A stretch of 55,376 nucleotides of DNA from an uncultured Mucilaginibacter sp. (GTDB lineage Bacteria > Bacteroidota > Bacteroidia > Sphingobacteriales > Sphingobacteriaceae): NCBI RefSeq assembly GCF_946481715.1, contig NZ_CAMLOV010000015.1, forward strand, positions 1 to 55,376, given 5' to 3'. Within the stretch, counting starts at the first letter, position 1; the number at the start of each line of letters is the position of its first letter. This document shows, one piece after another, positions 42,268 through 49,771 of the stretch. Under the pieces are notes generated by a model that was not told the DNA's origin, searched no databases, and worked only from the letters and a program-made list of their open reading frames with translations. The translations under genes were made by a program, and so were the position numbers.

Positions 42268-42741
42268 TTACTCATCCACCATCAAACCTCTCACCTCAAA
42301 CGTAAGCCGTTGCTTAGGGTTGGTTTTAACCTGGTGTTGTTTAGCCCCCGCAACCGTATCTCCTGCAAAGTGCTGCATATCATCCGCAATAAATTGCTTT
42401 TGGGCAACGCCTTCTATAATAACAATGCGCCCGCGCAAGGCTTTTGGTAGATCAATATTGTAATTCTTAAAATGGGCGGCTATGATTTTCCCCTTGCCGG
42501 CTTCCATCTCAAACCACCCGCCCCGCGATTTGGTAACCCGGATGATTCTACCGCTTATTGCTGTAGTTACCCGGGTTTTTTTGCCCATGGTAGCCTCTAT
42601 CTGGCTTGCGGCTATAGGCCCAATTCCGGCTGGTTTTATCCCGAAAACCATCCCATGCGGCAATGGTGGTGGCTTTTGTGCAAAGCAAAGCATGGCTGTA
42701 AACAGCCCCATTAAAATAAAAATGCCTTTAACTATCCGCAT
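42268..42741 (-). CDS. Secreted DUF4920-like protein
   Basis: The 157 residues have a signal peptide (FILMGLFTAMLCFAQ) and a beta-rich body with VTTAISGRIIRVTKSRGGWFEMEA and LRGRIVIIEGVAQKQF, matching the DUF4920 layout (a repair-type or metal-handling domain, not proven). It is divergent from rnhB. Confidence 0.55.
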   Translation of the reverse strand: MRIVKGIFILMGLFTAMLCFAQKPPPLPHGMVFGIKPAGIGPIAASQIEATMGKKTRVTTAISGRIIRVTKSRGGWFEMEAGKGKIIAAHFKNYNIDLPKALRGRIVIIEGVAQKQFIADDMQHFAGDTVAGAKQHQVKTNPKQRLTFEVRGLMVDE

Positions 42742-42848
42742 AGTGGCTTAACATCCGTTATGGTTGTAAGTTTGACTCCAGGCCGGCCGGTTGGTTTATT
42801 TTTCAACAGCCATCCCAGCTATCGGCCTATTTAAAGATATTTGCACAA

Positions 42849-43445
42849 ATGTTATTAGCACGTTACCAGCACGAATTTATTGAAGCAGGATGCGACGAAG
42901 CAGGCCGCGGATGCCTTGCCGGCCCGGTGTTTGCCGCTGCGGTTATCCTGCCCGATGATTTCGACCATCACCTGCTCAATGATTCCAAACAGCTCAGCGA
43001 AGAGGTGCGCTATCAGCTCCGTATCGAAATAGAACAAAAAGCGGTGGCACATGCTGTTGCCTGGTGCGACAACCTGGAGATAGACCAGATCAATATCCTT
43101 AATGCTTCCTTTTTGGCTATGCATCGTGCTATTGAAAAATTGCATTTGGTTCCGCAGTTTTTAATTATAGATGGCAACCGCTTTAATAAATACGGCACTA
43201 CGCCTCATGCCTGCATAGTAGAAGGCGATGGCAAATACTTCAGCATAGCTGCGGCATCTATCCTCGCCAAAACCTACCGCGACGATTATATGAAGCAAAT
43301 TGCAGCCGAGCACCCCGAATACAATTGGCACAGCAACAAAGGTTACCCCACCACCAGCCACCGCAAAACGGTGATGGAACTGGGCCATACGCCATACCAT
43401 CGTAAAACTTTCCGAGTTACCGACCCGCAACTGAGTATTTTTTAG
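42849..43445 (+). CDS. rnhB: Ribonuclease HII
   Basis: RNase HII cuts RNA-DNA hybrids and removes misplaced ribonucleotides. The 198 residues have [20 protein letters not shown] with the first two acidic ligands, the third in LIIDGNRF and the fourth in [19 protein letters not shown]. Length is normal. It lies just upstream of the glycosyltransferase gene. Confidence 0.96.
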   Translation: MLLARYQHEFIEAGCDEAGRGCLAGPVFAAAVILPDDFDHHLLNDSKQLSEEVRYQLRIEIEQKAVAHAVAWCDNLEIDQINILNASFLAMHRAIEKLHLVPQFLIIDGNRFNKYGTTPHACIVEGDGKYFSIAAASILAKTYRDDYMKQIAAEHPEYNWHSNKGYPTTSHRKTVMELGHTPYHRKTFRVTDPQLSIF

Positions 43446-43506
43446 GTTTTGCATTGCCAAACCGTGCAAGGTTTGATAAATTAGCGAAACCAATTATTTG
43501 CCCGCT

Positions 43507-44703
43507 TTGAGGATACTTATTTTAACCCACCGTGTACCATTTCCGCAGAATGGAGGCTACCCCATTGTGGTAGGCAATACCATAAAGGGTTTGGTAAAAC
43601 ACGGGCACCAGGTTTCCCTGTTTAGCCTCAACGTAAAAAAGCATACCGACAAGATCTATGAGCGCGACGAACTGCTGGGTAAGATAACCTACACCGAGTA
43701 CGATATCGATACGCGCATTTCCCTGGTAGAATTTGTTAGCAACCTGTTTACCAACAACCCTTATAATATTGATAAGTACTACGATGCGGAATTTGAAAAA
43801 CTGCTGGTACAGAATTTAAAAGATAACGCCTACGACATTATTCAACTGGAAGGGCTTTTTGTAGTACCTTACTTAAGCGCTATACGCAAAAGCACCAGGG
43901 CAAAAGTGATTTACAGGGCACATAATATAGAGCACCAGGTATGGCGGCGGCTTGCCCAGCAAAAAGGCGACCCTTTTAAAAAGTGGTACCTAAACCTGCT
44001 TGCCCGCCGTGTAAAATCTTACGAACTGGAACTGCTGAACAAGTTTGACGGTATAGCGGTGTTTACCGGGCAGGATAAAATTTCCATGCAATCTTTCGGC
44101 ACAAAAATACCGCTCGAGGTATTACCCATCGGCGTAGATTTGGATATGTACCGCCCCGACACGGCGAAAACCGAATGCCCCAGCCTTTTCTTTTTAGGCT
44201 CGCTTGATTGGTTGCCCAACCGTGAGGGGATAGAGTGGTTTATAGAGAACTTTTTAAAAGACATCCTCGACGGTGCCTTAAAGGTTAAGTTTTACGTGGC
44301 GGGCAATGCCATCCCCGAAGAGTTTGACGAATATGAGGTGCCCGGCAAAGTATTTATACAGGGCGAAGTGGATGATGCGCTGGAGTTTATCAACAGCAAA
44401 TCCATTATGATAGTGCCCCTGCTAAGCGGCGGCGGTATGCGGGTAAAAATTGTTGAGGGAATGGCCATGCAGAAGTGCATTATCTCTACCTCCATCGGCG
44501 CGGAAGGGATTAATTTTGTAGATGGAGAAAGCATCCTCATTGCCAATAACACCGATGAATTTTATACGGCCCTGCAAAGATGCATTGCCGACGACGATTA
44601 CTGCCGCAACGTAGGGCAAAAAGCCAGAGAATTGATAGAGCAGCAGCACGATGTTAATAAGGTTACGGAACGCCTGGTAGACTTTTACCTATCCATCATC
44701 TAA
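43507..44703 (+). CDS. Glycosyltransferase family 4 protein
   Basis: The 398-residue enzyme has the GT-B fold. It starts MRILILTHRVPFPQNGGYP with TTG at 43507, chosen over the TTG at 43498 that adds three residues. Later come HNIEHQVWRRLAQQKGD (acceptor side), FLGSLDWLPNREG and SIMIVPLLSGGGMRVKIVEGMAM with the donor-binding E-x7-E region. The substrate is likely a sugar for a surface glycan; no pathway neighbours are seen. Confidence 0.9.
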   Translation: MRILILTHRVPFPQNGGYPIVVGNTIKGLVKHGHQVSLFSLNVKKHTDKIYERDELLGKITYTEYDIDTRISLVEFVSNLFTNNPYNIDKYYDAEFEKLLVQNLKDNAYDIIQLEGLFVVPYLSAIRKSTRAKVIYRAHNIEHQVWRRLAQQKGDPFKKWYLNLLARRVKSYELELLNKFDGIAVFTGQDKISMQSFGTKIPLEVLPIGVDLDMYRPDTAKTECPSLFFLGSLDWLPNREGIEWFIENFLKDILDGALKVKFYVAGNAIPEEFDEYEVPGKVFIQGEVDDALEFINSKSIMIVPLLSGGGMRVKIVEGMAMQKCIISTSIGAEGINFVDGESILIANNTDEFYTALQRCIADDDYCRNVGQKARELIEQQHDVNKVTERLVDFYLSII

Positions 44704-44754
44704 ACCACCGCAATTAAACCTATTTTACTACTTTTGCCCCGAGAATAAATAACC

Positions 44755-45834
44755 ATGAAAAACACAGCTTTAACTGACGTACATACCAAACTCGGCGCTA
44801 AAATGGTGCCCTTTGCGGGCTATAACATGCCGGTACAATACACAGGCATTAATGCCGAACACGAAACCGTACGCAAAGGCGTTGGCGTATTCGACGTAAG
44901 CCACATGGGCGAATTTATTTTAAAAGGCGAGAATGCGCTTGCCCTGATCCAAAAAGTTACCAGCAACGATGCCTCAAAACTATACGATGGCAAAGTGCAA
45001 TACTCCTGCCTGCCTAACGAAGATGGCGGCATTGTAGATGACCTGCTGGTTTATCGCATAGACGAGAAAACATACATGCTGGTGGTTAATGCCTCCAACA
45101 TCGAAAAAGACTGGAACTGGATCTCTAAATACAATACCGATGGCGTAGAGATGAAAGACATCAGCGACCGCACATCGCTCTTAGCTATCCAAGGGCCCAA
45201 AGCTGCCGAGGCGCTGCAAAGCCTAACCGATATCGACCTGGCTTCGATGGAGTACTATACCTTTAAAAAAGGCACATTTGCCGGTATTAACAATGTGGTG
45301 GTATCTGCCACCGGCTATACCGGCGCGGGCGGTTTCGAGATCTATTTTGATAACGAACATGCCGGTTTTATTTGGGATGCTGTATTTAAGGCTGGCGAAC
45401 CATTCGGTATAAAACCCATTGGGTTAGCCGCCCGGGATACCCTGCGTTTAGAAATGGGTTTCTGTTTATACGGTAACGACATTGATGATACAACATCGCC
45501 ACTGGAAGCTGGCTTAGGCTGGGTGACCAAATTCAACAAGGAGTTTACCAATTCCGAAGCATTGCAGGCGCAAAAACAAGCGGGCGTAGGCAAAAAGCTG
45601 ATTGGCTTTGAAATGATAGACCGCGGTATCCCCCGCCACGATTATGCCATTGTAGATGCCGATGGCAACAACATAGGCCGTGTAACATCGGGCACGCAAT
45701 CGCCATCGCTGCAAAAAGCAATAGGTTTGGGTTATGTTAAAAACGAATTCGCCAAAGAAGGCAGCGAGATCTTCATCAGCATCCGCGATAACAAAGTAAA
45801 AGCAAAGGTGGTAAAGCCGCCGTTTTATAAGTAA
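44755..45834 (+). CDS. gcvT: Glycine cleavage system T protein (aminomethyltransferase)
   Basis: GcvT transfers the methylene of glycine to tetrahydrofolate. The 359 residues show [42 protein letters not shown] and [14 protein letters not shown] and end KVVKPPFYK, all normal. The rest of the system (gcvH, gcvP) is not in the window. Confidence 0.97.
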   Translation: MKNTALTDVHTKLGAKMVPFAGYNMPVQYTGINAEHETVRKGVGVFDVSHMGEFILKGENALALIQKVTSNDASKLYDGKVQYSCLPNEDGGIVDDLLVYRIDEKTYMLVVNASNIEKDWNWISKYNTDGVEMKDISDRTSLLAIQGPKAAEALQSLTDIDLASMEYYTFKKGTFAGINNVVVSATGYTGAGGFEIYFDNEHAGFIWDAVFKAGEPFGIKPIGLAARDTLRLEMGFCLYGNDIDDTTSPLEAGLGWVTKFNKEFTNSEALQAQKQAGVGKKLIGFEMIDRGIPRHDYAIVDADGNNIGRVTSGTQSPSLQKAIGLGYVKNEFAKEGSEIFISIRDNKVKAKVVKPPFYK

Positions 45835-45846
45835 TGGGCGAAGCCC

Positions 45847-45965
45847 GTCATTGAATCATTGGGTCATTAAGTCATTGGTAGACGTCGTTTAGCCAATGGG
45901 GTCGTTATAAGAAAATGACTCAATGACCTAATGACCCAATGACAACGAAGTGAATGACTCAATGA
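45847..45965. repeat. Inverted repeat built from tandem GTCATTRR words; supplies the comB start
   Basis: GTCATTGA, ATCATTGG, GTCATTAA and GTCATTGG follow one another near 45848-45879. The right side carries complements (AATGACTC, AATGACCT, AATGACCC, AATGACAA) from 45913 to 45943 and again to 45965. The last word contains the comB ATG at 45962. Confidence 0.6.
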
Positions 45966-46678
45966 CACGTAATTTAGACGTTTGCCTTACCCCCGCGCTT
46001 ATCCCGCTTTATAATGTAAAAGATTATATCGTAGTGGTTATCGATATTTTCCGTGCTACATCCTCTATTTGTTACGGTATTGAAAATGGGGCGGAGGCCA
46101 TTATCCCGGTATCCGAAGTGGAGGAATGTGCCGCTTATCGCGAAAAAGGGCTGGCCTATCTGCTTGCTGCCGAGCGTGATGGCAAAGTAGTGGACGGTTT
46201 TGATTTTGGAAACTCTCCATTTTCTTACACGCCCGAGAAAGTGTCGGGCAAAACTGTGGTGCTGACTACTACAAACGGCACCCACGCGCTGCATTTATCG
46301 CGCAGCGCAAAACGTATCGTTATCGGTTCCTTCCTCAACCTTACCGCCCTTTGCAACTGGCTGAAAACGCAGCACGAGAGCATCCTGCTGGTTTGCGCCG
46401 GTTGGAAGAACAATTTTAACCTGGAGGATACGCTCTTCGCCGGTGCTGTAATTGAACAGTTAAAAAACGAAGGGTATGTGTTAGATGACCCATCCATCGC
46501 CGCTAACGACCTTTTCCAATTAGGCAAAAACGATATCCCACAATACCTCAGCAAAACATCGCACGGCGAACGGCTTAAAAAGCTCGGCATCGAAAAAGAC
46601 ATCGCCTTTTGCCTGCAGGTAGATATTACTACCGCCATCCCCGTTTTAGATGGCGATAGGTTGGTGAAATTGAGCTAA
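45962..46678 (+). CDS. comB: 2-phosphosulfolactate phosphatase (ComB-family)
   Basis: The 238 residues match ComB: LDVCLTPALIPLYNV, VVIDIFRATSSICYGIENGAE, FGNSPFSYTPEKV and LTTTNGTHAL. In methanogens ComB acts in coenzyme M synthesis, and bacterial homologues are often of unknown role; the activity here is not proven. The ATG at 45962 lies in a repeat. The 3' end overlaps the convergent DUF4349 gene by four bases. Confidence 0.9.
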   Translation: MTRNLDVCLTPALIPLYNVKDYIVVVIDIFRATSSICYGIENGAEAIIPVSEVEECAAYREKGLAYLLAAERDGKVVDGFDFGNSPFSYTPEKVSGKTVVLTTTNGTHALHLSRSAKRIVIGSFLNLTALCNWLKTQHESILLVCAGWKNNFNLEDTLFAGAVIEQLKNEGYVLDDPSIAANDLFQLGKNDIPQYLSKTSHGERLKKLGIEKDIAFCLQVDITTAIPVLDGDRLVKLS

Positions 46679-47592
46679 GCCGCCCTTGCGACCCGTACCC
46701 GCCTGCGCCATTTCTTTATCAACACATATAACCCTGCTACAATTAACCAAAATGGCCAAAGGGATAACACCGTAAAGAAAAACCCCTGCAAGGTATCTAA
46801 GCCGCTTCCCAATGCACTCCAAATTTTATAACCGAAACCAACGCTGGTTTCAACCTGTGACGGGCGCTCTGTATAAAATTTGATGGTAAGCGAGCTGTAA
46901 GCCACTTGTTTATTCAGGTAATTTAGTTGCCCCTGCGACGATTCGATATCAGCGCGGATATTGGCGAGCTTATTCTCTATTTCCAGCATCTCCGAGATTT
47001 TTGAGGCGCGCTTTAGCAGCTCCAGGTAACGCCCTTCTAATATTTTTTTATTATCGAGACGGGTTTTGGTATCGATATATTCAGTGGTAACATCGCGGAT
47101 GCTGATGTTCTTACTGTCGATTTTTGTAGCGGTGACTGATACGGAGCTTAAAAAAGTATCGAAGTTATTAGCGGGGATTTTGATATCCAGCGTATATTCT
47201 TTTCGCCCATAGCCGCCATCATCGTTTTCCTGGTCCGATTCTATATAACCGTTCAGTTTTTTGAGGGAGGAAATTATTTGCTGCCGGGTGGCTTTAACAT
47301 CCGTTGTTTCGAAACTGATATCACCTTCTTTAATTATTTTTTTGGAAATATCTGTAGAGGACTTTTGTTCCACAACTTGTTTTACATCGGCATTGCCCAC
47401 CGGTTCGTCTATAACGACATCAGCTGACGCATCGCCAATTGCTTCTTTTTCCACTACCTCATTGTCAGGTTTTGCAACGGGTGGAGGGAAGCTAACTGCA
47501 GATACCTTGAGGGCTTCGCCTTTGTAATGAGAACTGTTGTTACAGGCTGAAAAGGTAATCAGCAACAGCAAAATAATAAGATAGGTTTTCAT
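46675..47592 (-). CDS. DUF4349-family lipoprotein
   Basis: The 305 residues start MKTYLIILLLLITFSAC, with the lipobox and acyl Cys at about 17. After a linker comes the DUF4349 domain (KKIIKEGDISFETTDVKATRQQI, LDIKIPANNFDTFLSS, YIDTKTRLDNKKILEGRYLELL). A coiled coil (MLEIENKLANIRADIESSQGQLNYLNKQ) precedes a C-terminal membrane segment (LWPFWLIVAGLYVLI). ATG at 47592 is preferred over a frame to 47619. The role of the family is unknown. Confidence 0.88.
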   Translation of the reverse strand: MKTYLIILLLLITFSACNNSSHYKGEALKVSAVSFPPPVAKPDNEVVEKEAIGDASADVVIDEPVGNADVKQVVEQKSSTDISKKIIKEGDISFETTDVKATRQQIISSLKKLNGYIESDQENDDGGYGRKEYTLDIKIPANNFDTFLSSVSVTATKIDSKNISIRDVTTEYIDTKTRLDNKKILEGRYLELLKRASKISEMLEIENKLANIRADIESSQGQLNYLNKQVAYSSLTIKFYTERPSQVETSVGFGYKIWSALGSGLDTLQGFFFTVLSLWPFWLIVAGLYVLIKKWRRRVRVARAA

Positions 47593-47645
47593 AATAACGG
47601 GTTTTGGTTTATCTTCCAAACGCCAGCTTCATTATTATATTGCGT

Positions 47646-47690
47646 TATATAAACTTAAAACAAAATATAATTCTGTTTTAAGTTTATATA
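47646..47690 (-). terminator. Perfect 17-bp A+T-rich hairpin between the MazG-like and DUF4349 genes
   Basis: TATATAAACTTAAAACA (47646-47662) and TGTTTTAAGTTTATATA (47674-47690) are exact complements around 11 bases. It follows the MazG-like stop (47713) and could end transcripts from the right. Confidence 0.55.
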
Positions 47691-47712
47691 AGATATTTTA
47701 TATCGATTTATA

Positions 47713-48045
47713 CTACTTCAGCTTCTCATTATTCCGATGCCTGCCGGCATCGCGGATACTCTTTTTCTCCATGTTTTTCTCCAGTGCTTCGGTCAGGTTA
47801 ATGCCCGTTTGGTTGGCCAGGCATATCAGCACAAAAAGCACATCGGCCATTTCATCAGCCAGGTTCACTTCGTTGTCTGATTTTTTGTAAGATTGTTCGC
47901 CGTATTGCCTCGCCATAATACGGGCAACCTCGCCAACCTCCTCCATTAAAATGGCAGTGTTGGTGAGTTCGTTAAAATAACGGATGCCGGTTGTTTTTAT
48001 CCAGTTGTCAACGGCTTGTTGTGCCTCGTCTATCGTTATCGCCAT
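47713..48045 (-). CDS. MazG-like nucleotide pyrophosphohydrolase
   Basis: The 110-residue protein has the alpha-helical NTP-PPase layout, with ILMEEVGEVARIM and LADEMADVLFVLICLA giving the ExxE and ExxD metal motifs. It probably cleaves a non-standard or excess nucleotide. It starts three bases after dtd and is probably co-transcribed with it. Confidence 0.9.
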   Translation of the reverse strand: MAITIDEAQQAVDNWIKTTGIRYFNELTNTAILMEEVGEVARIMARQYGEQSYKKSDNEVNLADEMADVLFVLICLANQTGINLTEALEKNMEKKSIRDAGRHRNNEKLK

Positions 48046-48048
48046 CGC

Positions 48049-48507
48049 TTAATGGTTGTCTTTATCTTTTGTATCCATCACAATGGTTACAGGCCCATCG
48101 TTCAATAAATTTATCTTCATATCCGCACCAAAAATCCCTGTGGCTATTTTTTTGCCGGTTAGGGTTTCAAGCACGGCTATCATTTTCTCGTACATAGGTA
48201 TGGCCTTGTCCGGCTTTGCCGCGCGGATAAAAGACGGGCGGTTACCTTTTTTGGTTTGGGCAAATAGGGTGAATTGCGAAATAAGCAATATGTCACCGTC
48301 AATATCGCTAAGCGCTTTATTCATCAAACCATTCTCATCGCCAAACACGCGCAAACCCGTAATTTTTTGTGCCAGCCATTGCAGGTCATCATCGGTGTCG
48401 GCATCTTCAATGCCAATCAAAACCAAAAACCCAAGCCCTATTTCCCCGGTGATGCTGCCATCAACCGTGCAGGATGCTTGTGTAACGCGTTGTATTACTG
48501 CCCGCAT
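48049..48507 (-). CDS. dtd: D-aminoacyl-tRNA deacylase
   Basis: Dtd removes D-amino acids from charged tRNAs. The 152 residues have MRAVIQRVTQASCTV, ISQFTLFAQTKKGNRPSF and NDGPVTIVMDTK, the latter two being the SQxT and Gly-cisPro motifs of the active site. It is followed by the MazG-like gene. Confidence 0.97.
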   Translation of the reverse strand: MRAVIQRVTQASCTVDGSITGEIGLGFLVLIGIEDADTDDDLQWLAQKITGLRVFGDENGLMNKALSDIDGDILLISQFTLFAQTKKGNRPSFIRAAKPDKAIPMYEKMIAVLETLTGKKIATGIFGADMKINLLNDGPVTIVMDTKDKDNH

Positions 48508-48514
48508 ATTTATA

Positions 48515-48600
48515 ATAGAATCAAGAAGTCAAGATACAAGAATCAAGACCTCGTTTGAATGAATATTTTTTGTCTTGGCTCTTGCCTCTAACCGTCTTGT
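48515..48600. repeat. Degenerate CAAGAATC-type word repeat, inverted
   Basis: AATCAAGAAGTCAAGATACAAG-type words on the left (split here as AATCAAGAAG, TCAAGATACAAG, AATCAAGACC) face complements (TTGTCTTGGCTCTTGCC, GTCTTGTCTC) on the right. The family matches 7965-8045, 8440-8478 and 52224-52256. Confidence 0.5.
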
Positions 48601-48606
48601 CTCTCT

Positions 48607-49524
48607 TTAAGCCCTCGTATCGTTCCCGTTATAAATACTCAGGTAACTATCATAGCGGGATAGGGCAATATCGCCTTCCTCAATTGCTGCAAGCACGGCA
48701 CAGCCCGGCTCGTTAATGTGCCTGCAATTGTTAAAACGGCATTGGTTCATCAGTTCGCGCATCTCGGGGAAGAAGTGGCCAAGCTCTTGTTTCTCGATAT
48801 CGATAACGCCTAATTCGCGGATGCCCGGGGTATCTATAATGTACCCGCCTTGCGGCAATTCAAACATTTCGGCAAAGGTGGTGGTGTGCATACCTTTGTC
48901 GCTCCAGTCGGAGATCATGTGGGTTCGCAGGTCAAGGTTGGGTAGCAGGCGGTTTATTAAACTTGATTTACCTACGCCGGAGTGGCCCGAAAACAGCGTC
49001 ACTTTATCCTTTAAAAGTTCCTGAACAGAATCGATATGCGTCCCCTCCAATGCCGAAACGGAGTAGCATTTGTAGCCAATGTTTTCGTAAACGGCCTGGT
49101 ATTCTGATAGTATCTCCAGTCCCTCGTCGCTAAACAGGTCGAGTTTGTTGAATATTAAACAGGCAGTTATCCCATAAGCTTCGGCGGTAACCAAAAAGCG
49201 GTCGATAAACCCCAGCGAGGTCCGGGGCGATGCCAGGGTTACCACCAGCAGCGCCAGATCGAGATTGGCTGCAATGATCTGCGCCTGCTTGCTCAGGTTG
49301 ATAGATTTACGGATGATGTAGTTTTTGCGCTGATGCAGGTTGGTTACCACGCCGGTTTCTTGCTCGGGCTCCATTTCAAAATCCACAATATCGCCAACCG
49401 CCAACGGGTTGGTAGTGGTGATCCCTTTGGTGCGGAATTTTCCCTTTATACGGCAATCTATAGTCTGTTCCCCGGCTTTCACCTGGTACCAGCTTCCGGT
49501 TGATTTTGTTACGAGCCCCTGCAT
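48607..49524 (-). CDS. rsgA: Ribosome small-subunit-dependent GTPase
   Basis: RsgA checks the decoding centre late in 30S assembly. The 305 residues have an OB domain, then a circularly permuted GTPase: NKLD (G4) before GHSGVGKSSLINRLLP (G1), then DTPGIREL (G3). A zinc knuckle with CRFNNCRHINEPGCAV binds zinc by C, C, H, C. Divergent from the thr operon. Confidence 0.97.
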   Translation of the reverse strand: MQGLVTKSTGSWYQVKAGEQTIDCRIKGKFRTKGITTTNPLAVGDIVDFEMEPEQETGVVTNLHQRKNYIIRKSINLSKQAQIIAANLDLALLVVTLASPRTSLGFIDRFLVTAEAYGITACLIFNKLDLFSDEGLEILSEYQAVYENIGYKCYSVSALEGTHIDSVQELLKDKVTLFSGHSGVGKSSLINRLLPNLDLRTHMISDWSDKGMHTTTFAEMFELPQGGYIIDTPGIRELGVIDIEKQELGHFFPEMRELMNQCRFNNCRHINEPGCAVLAAIEEGDIALSRYDSYLSIYNGNDTRA

Positions 49525-49579
49525 ACGGCCGCAATTTAGGAAAGATAAACAGGCTATTAAAAATAAAATGGCTTCGGCA

Positions 49580-49612
49580 TTTGTTTATTAGAAAATAATC
49601 TACTTACTTTAC
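49580..49612 (+). promoter_or_regulatory. Likely promoter of the thr leader and operon
   Basis: TTTG (49580-49583), 21 bases, then TACTTTAC (49605-49612), which differs from TAnnTTTG in the last two bases. The RNA would start near 49619, just before the leader ATG at 49624. Confidence 0.4.
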
Positions 49613-49623
49613 CGACATTATAT

Positions 49624-49689
49624 ATGACAACTAACAGCACCATAATTACAACAATTATTACCACCGGGATAAAACTTGGAGGAAGATAA
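49624..49689 (+). CDS. Threonine/isoleucine-rich leader peptide of the thr operon
   Basis: A 21-residue frame reads MTTNSTIITTIITTG, then IKLGGR and a stop. Seven of the residues are Thr and five Ile, including IITTIITT. It lies 82 bases upstream of the thrA ATG and just before a strong intrinsic terminator. This is the design of thrL in enterobacteria: a ribosome short of Thr- or Ile-tRNA stalls here. The run of regulatory codons makes chance unlikely. It is far too short for gene finders. Confidence 0.85.
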   Translation: MTTNSTIITTIITTGIKLGGR

Positions 49690-49762
49690 TCGTATGGTGT
49701 AAACATAAAGACAAACCAAATGAAAGCCTTCCTCCGCAAAGAGGAAGGCTTTTTTATTTTTT
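49678..49762 (+). promoter_or_regulatory. Transcription attenuator of the thr operon (antiterminator and intrinsic terminator)
   Basis: Terminator: a 12-bp perfect stem, AAAGCCTTCCTC (49723-49734) with GAGGAAGGCTTT (49741-49752), loop CGCAAA, then TTTTTTATTTTTT. Antiterminator: GGAGGAAG (49678-49685), inside the last leader codons, is an exact complement of CTTCCTCC (49728-49735) in the terminator's left arm. A ribosome that finishes the leader covers GGAGGAAG and lets the terminator form; one stalled upstream leaves it free. Confidence 0.8.
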
Positions 49763-49771
49763 ATCGCAATA

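Noticed and set aside
45847..45965. CRISPR-like array
   Set aside because: The repeat unit is about eight bases, degenerate and without spacers, and is arranged as an inverted repeat; no cas genes are present.
49557..49739. 60-residue minus-strand frame with a membrane-like segment upstream of thrA
   Set aside because: It is the complement of the Thr/Ile-rich leader peptide and terminator; Ile/Thr codons read backward give Val/Ile runs that mimic a membrane helix.
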